Source of the DNA: Candidatus Bilophila faecipullorum
Lineage (GTDB): Bacteria > Desulfobacterota > Desulfovibrionia > Desulfovibrionales > Desulfovibrionaceae
Length of the DNA: 64,000 nt
Direction of reading: 5' to 3'
Assembly (NCBI GenBank): GCA_944326695.1
Contig: CALVEZ010000013.1
Coordinates: 1-64,000 of the forward strand
Numbering within the stretch: the stretch's first letter is position 1; every line of letters begins with the position of its first letter. The notes beneath the pieces are model-generated. The model ran no database searches, was not told the origin of the DNA, and saw only the letters and a list, made by a program, of their open reading frames with translations. Made by a program: the position numbers and the translations under genes. Below are positions 59,138 to 64,000 of the stretch, piece by piece.

Positions 59138-60778
59138 TTAGACTTTACCGAAGGGGCACTTGGGGAAGGTGCAGACCTTGCATTCCATGCACAGGCCGCC
59201 GTTGCCGATACGGGCCAGATCAAGACGCGTGACGGGCACATCGGCCAGCAGGCGGGGAAGCATGAGATCAAAGACGGTGGTCTTGAAGAACAGGGCGCAG
59301 GCGGGCACGCCGATAATCTGCGCCTCTCCGATGCGCCCGATGAGCGTCATGGTGCCGGGCAGGGCAGGCACCCCGTACAGGGCATCGGTAAGCCCGGCGT
59401 CAAGAAGGGCCTTGCGGGTAAGGTCGTCGGGATCGACGGACAGCCCCGCCGTGGTGACGATGAGGTCCGCGCCCGCACCCAGCAGATCGCGCACGCCCTG
59501 CGAGATGAGCGTGGCGTCGTCGGGCGCGAAGAGAGTTTTGATCACGTCGCAGCCGTGCTGTTGGGCCTTTTGCGTGATGATCGGGGCAAAACGGTCCTGA
59601 ATGAGCCCCTTGAAGACTTCCGTACCCGTGACCAGGATGCCGATTTTGGCCCGGCGCATGGGCGCGACGCGGAAGAGGGGGCCGTCCTCCAGCACGGCGA
59701 GGGCGCGCAGAAAGCCGGGGCGGGAAAGGAAAAGGGGGATGGCCCGGCTGCCCGCAAGCCGAGTTCCGGCGGTGAGCACGCTGTAGTTGTGGCGCGTGCA
59801 GCACATGACGTCCGGGACGAGGTTGAAGCGTTCGAGGCGTTCCGTATCCACCAGCAACATGCCGTCGCGGGTGGCCCGGAAATTGACCTTGCCCTCGCGC
59901 GGTTCGGCTTCCACTTCCACGCCTTCGCCGGGCATGTGCCGGGCAAAGCCGCGGGCCGCGTCGTCCTCGTGTACCCAGCCTTCCGGATGGGGATTGTTTT
60001 CCTGCACATAGACGCGGTTGCGGCCCATCTGCTGAAGGCGGCAGATGTCGCCCGCCGACAGTTCCTGTCCGGCGGTGAAGGCGGGCCCCTTTTCCTTGCC
60101 GGGGATGATCTGGGTCATGTCGTGCAGGGCGTGCTTGCCGATGGCCTCTTCCACGGGCACGGCGACGGGCGCGGCCACGGATTTGGGCTGCTGCGTCAGC
60201 GCCATGCCGGGCCCTTCCTCATAGGGGGACTGGCCCTGACAGGAGCGGCAGATACCGCCGTAGGAGGCGGGGTAATACGCGCCGCAGAGGGGGCAACGGG
60301 CCGTCTTGCCGAAGGAGTGATGGCGGAGGAGGTCCTTGCGCAGGCGCACGGGCTGAAGCGTGAGGATGGATTCCCCGGCTTCCTTGATCTGGGCCTGAAG
60401 GCGTTCGCCGTCCTGTTCCCCTTTGGGGCGTTCCTTGAGGAACCAGCAGCGGATTTCGTCGTAGGGACCGAGCTTGTCGTTGTCCAGATGCACGCGGACG
60501 CCTTCACCCGTGCGCTTGTCGTAGAGCGTCACGGCGTAGATGCCGAAGGGCAACACGCGCAGCCAGCCGTTGCCCACCGTGCAGGGGGTGAGCAGTTGCA
60601 CGGCGTCGGGCAGGCAGTGGGCCGTTTCGCTTATGGCGTCGTACAGCACGCCTTCGGGCATGTGGCGTTTGGCGAGTTCCACCATGTAGCCGCCGATGAT
60701 CAGGCCGGGAGCCGGGTACCCGTGAAAAGCGCGGGCCTGCTCGACGAATGCTTCGTGCGTCCATTGGCCGAGAGTCAT
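59138..60778 (-). CDS. FmdE-domain / molybdopterin-binding fusion protein
   Basis: 546 residues. The N-terminal FmdE-type domain (FHGYPAPGLIIGGYMVELAKRHMPEGVLYDAISET) is found in proteins linked to molybdenum or tungsten enzymes. A zinc knuckle CPLCGAYYPASYGGICRSC lies near 166. The C-terminal MoCF-biosynthesis domain (GILVTGTEVFKGLIQDRF, VTTAGLSVDPDDLTRKAL) binds molybdopterin. A last Cys cluster CMECKVCTFPKC may hold Fe-S or metal. ATG 60778 follows GAGG. It lies 21 bp after lolA and may share its transcript. Role: probably molybdenum/tungsten cofactor handling in a formate-type dehydrogenase context; specific activity unknown. Confidence 0.82.
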   Translation of the reverse strand: MTLGQWTHEAFVEQARAFHGYPAPGLIIGGYMVELAKRHMPEGVLYDAISETAHCLPDAVQLLTPCTVGNGWLRVLPFGIYAVTLYDKRTGEGVRVHLDNDKLGPYDEIRCWFLKERPKGEQDGERLQAQIKEAGESILTLQPVRLRKDLLRHHSFGKTARCPLCGAYYPASYGGICRSCQGQSPYEEGPGMALTQQPKSVAAPVAVPVEEAIGKHALHDMTQIIPGKEKGPAFTAGQELSAGDICRLQQMGRNRVYVQENNPHPEGWVHEDDAARGFARHMPGEGVEVEAEPREGKVNFRATRDGMLLVDTERLERFNLVPDVMCCTRHNYSVLTAGTRLAGSRAIPLFLSRPGFLRALAVLEDGPLFRVAPMRRAKIGILVTGTEVFKGLIQDRFAPIITQKAQQHGCDVIKTLFAPDDATLISQGVRDLLGAGADLIVTTAGLSVDPDDLTRKALLDAGLTDALYGVPALPGTMTLIGRIGEAQIIGVPACALFFKTTVFDLMLPRLLADVPVTRLDLARIGNGGLCMECKVCTFPKCPFGKV

Positions 60779-60799
60779 GACTACCTCAATGCGTTGGCG

Positions 60800-61474
60800 T
60801 TATTGCAAGAGCGGGCGTTCGGGGGCCGTCTGGTTCTTCAGGTTCTCCACGGTGACGCCCTGAGGCGGCGCAAAGCGGAACGTTTCCGCCGAAAGGGGAG
60901 CGTCAGGCTTGAGGGAAGTCAGCGTCACTTCGTTGGTGTTGCCGTAAAAGTCCAGTATCTGCACCTTCTTGATCAGGGCGTTTGCCTTGTCCACCCACAG
61001 GACGGCCTCCACAAGCTGCGGGGAAGGTTCCTTCGGATAGAGGCGCAGCACGGCCATCCCGTTTTCGTCGGGTTCGGCTTCAACGGAAAAATCCTTGTCC
61101 AGCCGGGCCTGTCCCGTGATCACCTGAATGATGGAGCGCGAATCCTGCACCACTTCGGGCGCGTACTGATAGGCAAGCTCTTCGTCGGGCAGATAGTCCC
61201 AGACGTCCTTGTCCGTGATGACCAGCAGTTCCGCGTGCGGCGGGAGCGTTTCCCAGCGCACGCGCAGGGGCTTTTGAAAGGCCAGCGTTCCCTTGCGGGT
61301 TTCTTCCGCACCGCTTTCCTGATGGAGGAGGCGTTGGGTGAAATCAGCGGTAAAGGACTGCATGGACTCGTATTTTTTCTGTATCTCGCCCGTGAGGGCT
61401 GGAGCCGCCGCGTGGGAAAGGCCCGCCGACGCCAGCATGAGGCCGAGCGCGCAGGCGAAAAGGGCTATACGCAT
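60800..61474 (-). CDS. lolA: Outer-membrane lipoprotein carrier protein LolA
   Basis: 224 residues. ATG 61474 with AGGAGA begins a signal peptide (MRIALFACALGLMLASAGLSHA). LolA pattern: SMQSFTADFTQRLLHQ, KGTLAFQKPLRVRWE, and a later VLWVDKANALIKKVQILD strand. It shuttles lipoproteins across the periplasm from LolCDE to the outer-membrane receptor. Located between ftsK and the FmdE-type gene on the same strand. Confidence 0.9.
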   Translation of the reverse strand: MRIALFACALGLMLASAGLSHAAAPALTGEIQKKYESMQSFTADFTQRLLHQESGAEETRKGTLAFQKPLRVRWETLPPHAELLVITDKDVWDYLPDEELAYQYAPEVVQDSRSIIQVITGQARLDKDFSVEAEPDENGMAVLRLYPKEPSPQLVEAVLWVDKANALIKKVQILDFYGNTNEVTLTSLKPDAPLSAETFRFAPPQGVTVENLKNQTAPERPLLQ

Positions 61475-61715
61475 AGCTTGTCTCCTGAAAAAGAAGTGTT
61501 GCGGCCCGCAGGCCGGAAGTTTCGTCAACCCCGACTGTATCGGAGAAGGGCTTTTTAATGAAGTGCTTTTGCGGCGGGTCCACGTTTGCCCGCCGCCGCT
61601 GCCCGTCCTGCAAGGGACCGCCGCGCGCTTGGCCGCCGCTCGGCGTGAAAGGCGAGGTCCGGGGAGAGGCGTGTGCGCGGTTCCCCGTTAAGGCAAAAGG
61701 CCCCTCGGATGTTCC

Positions 61716-64000
61716 TCAATCCATGCGTACCGAACGGGCTTTGTTGGCGCGGGAGGCCGGCGGCAGGATGCCTTCTTCCTCCATGCGCTCCACAAAGCGC
61801 GCCGCCTTGTTGAAGCCGATGCGGAAGCGCCGCTGGAGCAGGGAAATGGACATGCGGCCCTGTTCCTGCACGAAGGCCACGGCCTCGGCATAGAGGTTTT
61901 CCTCTTCGGAACTGCCGGGCCCGGAAGCGGGGACAGCGGCGGCCTTGGCGTTTTCCGTCAGGGACGCGCCCCATTCGGTGAAGTCCACTTCGTACTGGGG
62001 CGCGCACTGGCGCTTCCAGTGGTCGACCACGGCCTGCACCTCGTCGTCGGTGACGAAGGGGCCGTGCAGCCGGAGGAGCTTGCCGCCCGTGGGCTTGAAG
62101 AGCATGTCGCCCTTGCCGAGGAGCTGTTCCGCGCCCGCCGCGTCGAGGATGGTGCGCGAGTCGTACTTGTTGGCCACCTGAAAGGAGATGCGGCAGGGGA
62201 AGTTCGCCTTGATGAGCCCGGTTACCACGTCCACGCTCGGGCGCTGCGTCGCCACGATGAGATGGATGCCCGCGGCGCGGGCAAGCTGGGCCAGCCGCAC
62301 GATGCAGCCTTCCACGTCCTTCCCGGCGGTCAGCATGAGGTCCGCGAGCTCGTCGATGACGATGACGAGATAGGGCAGGGGCGTCAGATCGGCGTATTCC
62401 TGCGGTTTTTCGTCTCCAAAAGAAGCGAGTTTGCGATTGAAATCCTTGATGTTCTTGACGCCGAACTTGGCGAGGCAGTCGTAGCGCCGATCCATTTCCG
62501 CCACAGCCCAGTCAAGGGCGGTCTTGGCGAGGGCTGTTTCCGTCACCACCGGATGGACGAGGTGCGGCAAATCGGCGTACATGGCCATTTCCACGCGCTT
62601 CGGGTCGACAAGCATCAGTTTCACTTCGTCGGGCGAGGCTTTATAGAGGAAGCTCACCAGCACGGAATTGAGGCAGACGCTTTTGCCCGAGCCCGTGGTG
62701 CCCGCCACGAGCACATGGGGCATGGTAGCCAGATCGCGCACGGCGGGGCGCCCTTCGATGTCCTTCCCGAGGGCCATGGTCAGCAACGAGGGCGCGTGCT
62801 GGAAGGCTTCGGAGCGGACAAGCTCGCGGAAATTGACCGTAGAGCGGTTCAGGTTGGGGATTTCCACGCCCACCGTATCGCAGCCGGGCACGGGGGCCTG
62901 AATGCGGATGGCCTCGGCCTTGAGGCTGCGCGCGAGGTCGTCGGTGAGGTTGGTGAAGCGCCCCACGCGCACGCCGGGTGCGGGCCGGATTTCAAAAAGC
63001 GTGATCACCGGGCCGGGCGTAACGCGCACGAGTTCGCCCTGAATGTTGAATTCGGCCAGACAGTTCATGAGGCCCGCGCTCTGTTCTTCCAGCACCTCGC
63101 GGGAGGGCAGGGAATCGCTTTGCTGCGGCGGCTGGAGCAGGTCCAGCGAGGGCATGGGATACTGCCGTTTGCGCAGGGCGGGCTTGGCGGCGGGGGCCGC
63201 CCCCACGGGGGCGTCGATGCGCGGCTGCGGGGCGGGGGAAGCGGCTTGCGGAGCTGCGGCCTGTGCGGAGGACATGGCTTGAGCGTCCGCCATAGGCTGC
63301 TTTTCCCGCAGGGGCTGCGCGTCCGCTGCAACGGAAGGGGCCGGGGCGGACGTGGGCGCGAGGGGCGTTTCCGGCGCAGCGTCTTCCCCTGCGCCTTGCG
63401 GCGCGTCGGAGAGTTGAACTGCGTTGGAGGGCGGGACGGAAACCGATACGGAAAGCGGGGCCGAGACGGACGGCAGGGGCGTTTCGGGCACGGTCAGGGC
63501 GAGCAGGGGATTTTCCACGCGCAGGTCAAAGGCGGGAGAGGCAGGGGAAGAAGCCGCCGAAGCTGCTTCTTCTTTCTCTTCCGGGGAAAAGGCGAAGGTA
63601 TCCCGCGAGGCGAAAGGATCGTCCTGCGCTGCCGGTGCGGGCGGTTCCCACAGGGAAAGGGGCTCGTCCCTGACGGGCGTGGGCGGCGTCATGGACAGCG
63701 GTTCCATGCTCAGCGGGGCTTCCCGTTTGCGGCTTGGCCGCGCCTCCTCCTCGTGCAGATCAAAGAGGGCGATCACGTCGGCGGCGCTTTCCGGCTGCGC
63801 GGGCTCGCTTTCCTCGGCGGGGGGTGTCTCCTTGGCGGATCGGCCCATACGGGGAAGTTTGGACAGACGTTCCGGCAGGTTGTCGAGCGAAAGGGGCGTG
63901 CCGCTGAGCTGTTCTTTCAGCAGGAGCCACGCCCGGCGGATGAGCGAGAGCCACGCGATGCCGAAGGCCAGCTCAAGGGAGAGGAAGAGCAGGAAGAGCC
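61716..64000 (-). CDS. ftsK: DNA translocase FtsK, 5' end beyond the window
   Basis: The frame is open to base 64000, so the N-terminal membrane domain is cut off; the last membrane helix (FLLFLSLELAFGIAWLSLI) is at the edge. A Pro/Ala-rich linker of about 230 residues is followed by the alpha/beta motor: Walker A GTTGSGKSVCLNS, Walker B LMLVDPKRVEM and YLVIVIDELADLML, and a gamma winged helix (YAEAVAFVQEQGRMSISLLQRRF) that reads KOPS-type sites. It pumps chromosome ends through the division septum and activates XerCD. Confidence 0.93.
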   Translation of the reverse strand, partial: LFLLFLSLELAFGIAWLSLIRRAWLLLKEQLSGTPLSLDNLPERLSKLPRMGRSAKETPPAEESEPAQPESAADVIALFDLHEEEARPSRKREAPLSMEPLSMTPPTPVRDEPLSLWEPPAPAAQDDPFASRDTFAFSPEEKEEAASAASSPASPAFDLRVENPLLALTVPETPLPSVSAPLSVSVSVPPSNAVQLSDAPQGAGEDAAPETPLAPTSAPAPSVAADAQPLREKQPMADAQAMSSAQAAAPQAASPAPQPRIDAPVGAAPAAKPALRKRQYPMPSLDLLQPPQQSDSLPSREVLEEQSAGLMNCLAEFNIQGELVRVTPGPVITLFEIRPAPGVRVGRFTNLTDDLARSLKAEAIRIQAPVPGCDTVGVEIPNLNRSTVNFRELVRSEAFQHAPSLLTMALGKDIEGRPAVRDLATMPHVLVAGTTGSGKSVCLNSVLVSFLYKASPDEVKLMLVDPKRVEMAMYADLPHLVHPVVTETALAKTALDWAVAEMDRRYDCLAKFGVKNIKDFNRKLASFGDEKPQEYADLTPLPYLVIVIDELADLMLTAGKDVEGCIVRLAQLARAAGIHLIVATQRPSVDVVTGLIKANFPCRISFQVANKYDSRTILDAAGAEQLLGKGDMLFKPTGGKLLRLHGPFVTDDEVQAVVDHWKRQCAPQYEVDFTEWGASLTENAKAAAVPASGPGSSEEENLYAEAVAFVQEQGRMSISLLQRRFRIGFNKAARFVERMEEEGILPPASRANKARSVRMD

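Noticed and set aside
59555..61558. 667-codon plus-strand frame antisense to the FmdE fusion and lolA
   Set aside because: Composition typical of antisense reading of high-GC genes; both minus-strand genes have family signatures.

Overview
The window joins two different pieces of DNA. About 1-50.8 kb is the late (virion, lysis and accessory) part of a large contractile-tailed phage integrated as a prophage. About 50.84-64 kb is clearly more GC-rich bacterial chromosome. The porin family, the FmdE-type molybdopterin protein, the sigma-54 promoter and the high-GC housekeeping genes suggest a Desulfovibrionaceae host (Desulfovibrio/Bilophila-like). The junction is the last 45 nt of a tRNA-Lys(CUU) gene (50794-50838) followed by that tRNA's terminator, which is what remains at one attachment site after integration into a tRNA 3' end. 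The rebuilt tRNA and the integrase should lie left of the window.

Left part (1-9.1 kb): a phase-variable outer-membrane porin with a (TC)32 tract in its signal-peptide codons, out of frame in this assembly; a tiny secreted Gly/Cys peptide; an unknown protein; a stand-alone C-terminal half of an RNA polymerase beta' subunit; and a cassette of metal-related genes (MntP manganese exporter, zinc-ribbon protein, DUF134 regulator, HMA_2-like protein, Cys/His-rich peptide) enclosed by terminators.

Phage late region (9.2-49.4 kb), nearly all on the plus strand: overlapping spanin genes, several unknown virion proteins, an HK97-type prohead protease with a metal-binding Cys motif, an N-acetylmuramidase, scaffold, decoration and major capsid proteins, neck proteins, tail sheath, tube, spike and PAAR tip, a tail-chaperone pair with a predicted -1 frameshift, a 1261-residue tape measure, baseplate proteins, an Rpn-type nuclease, a sigma-70-like factor, gp25- and gp6-like wedge proteins, three tandem paralogous fibre proteins and a holin-like protein. 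Terminase, portal and the rest of the RNA polymerase are not in the window.

The most notable signal is a bipartite promoter, TGAAC-N17/18-CAATATT, found seven times, each 36-58 nt upstream of the first gene of a late transcription unit. One copy precedes the RNA polymerase unit and one precedes the sigma-like gene. Together these suggest a phage-specific late transcription system.

Right part: tRNA-Leu(UAA), gph, tlyA with a poly-Ser tail, an amino-acid permease behind a sigma-54 promoter with three upstream palindromes, a lysR-aspA divergent pair, a small transcription unit whose ribosome-binding site is buried in a leader hairpin, an FmdE/molybdopterin-binding fusion, lolA, and the 3' part of ftsK.
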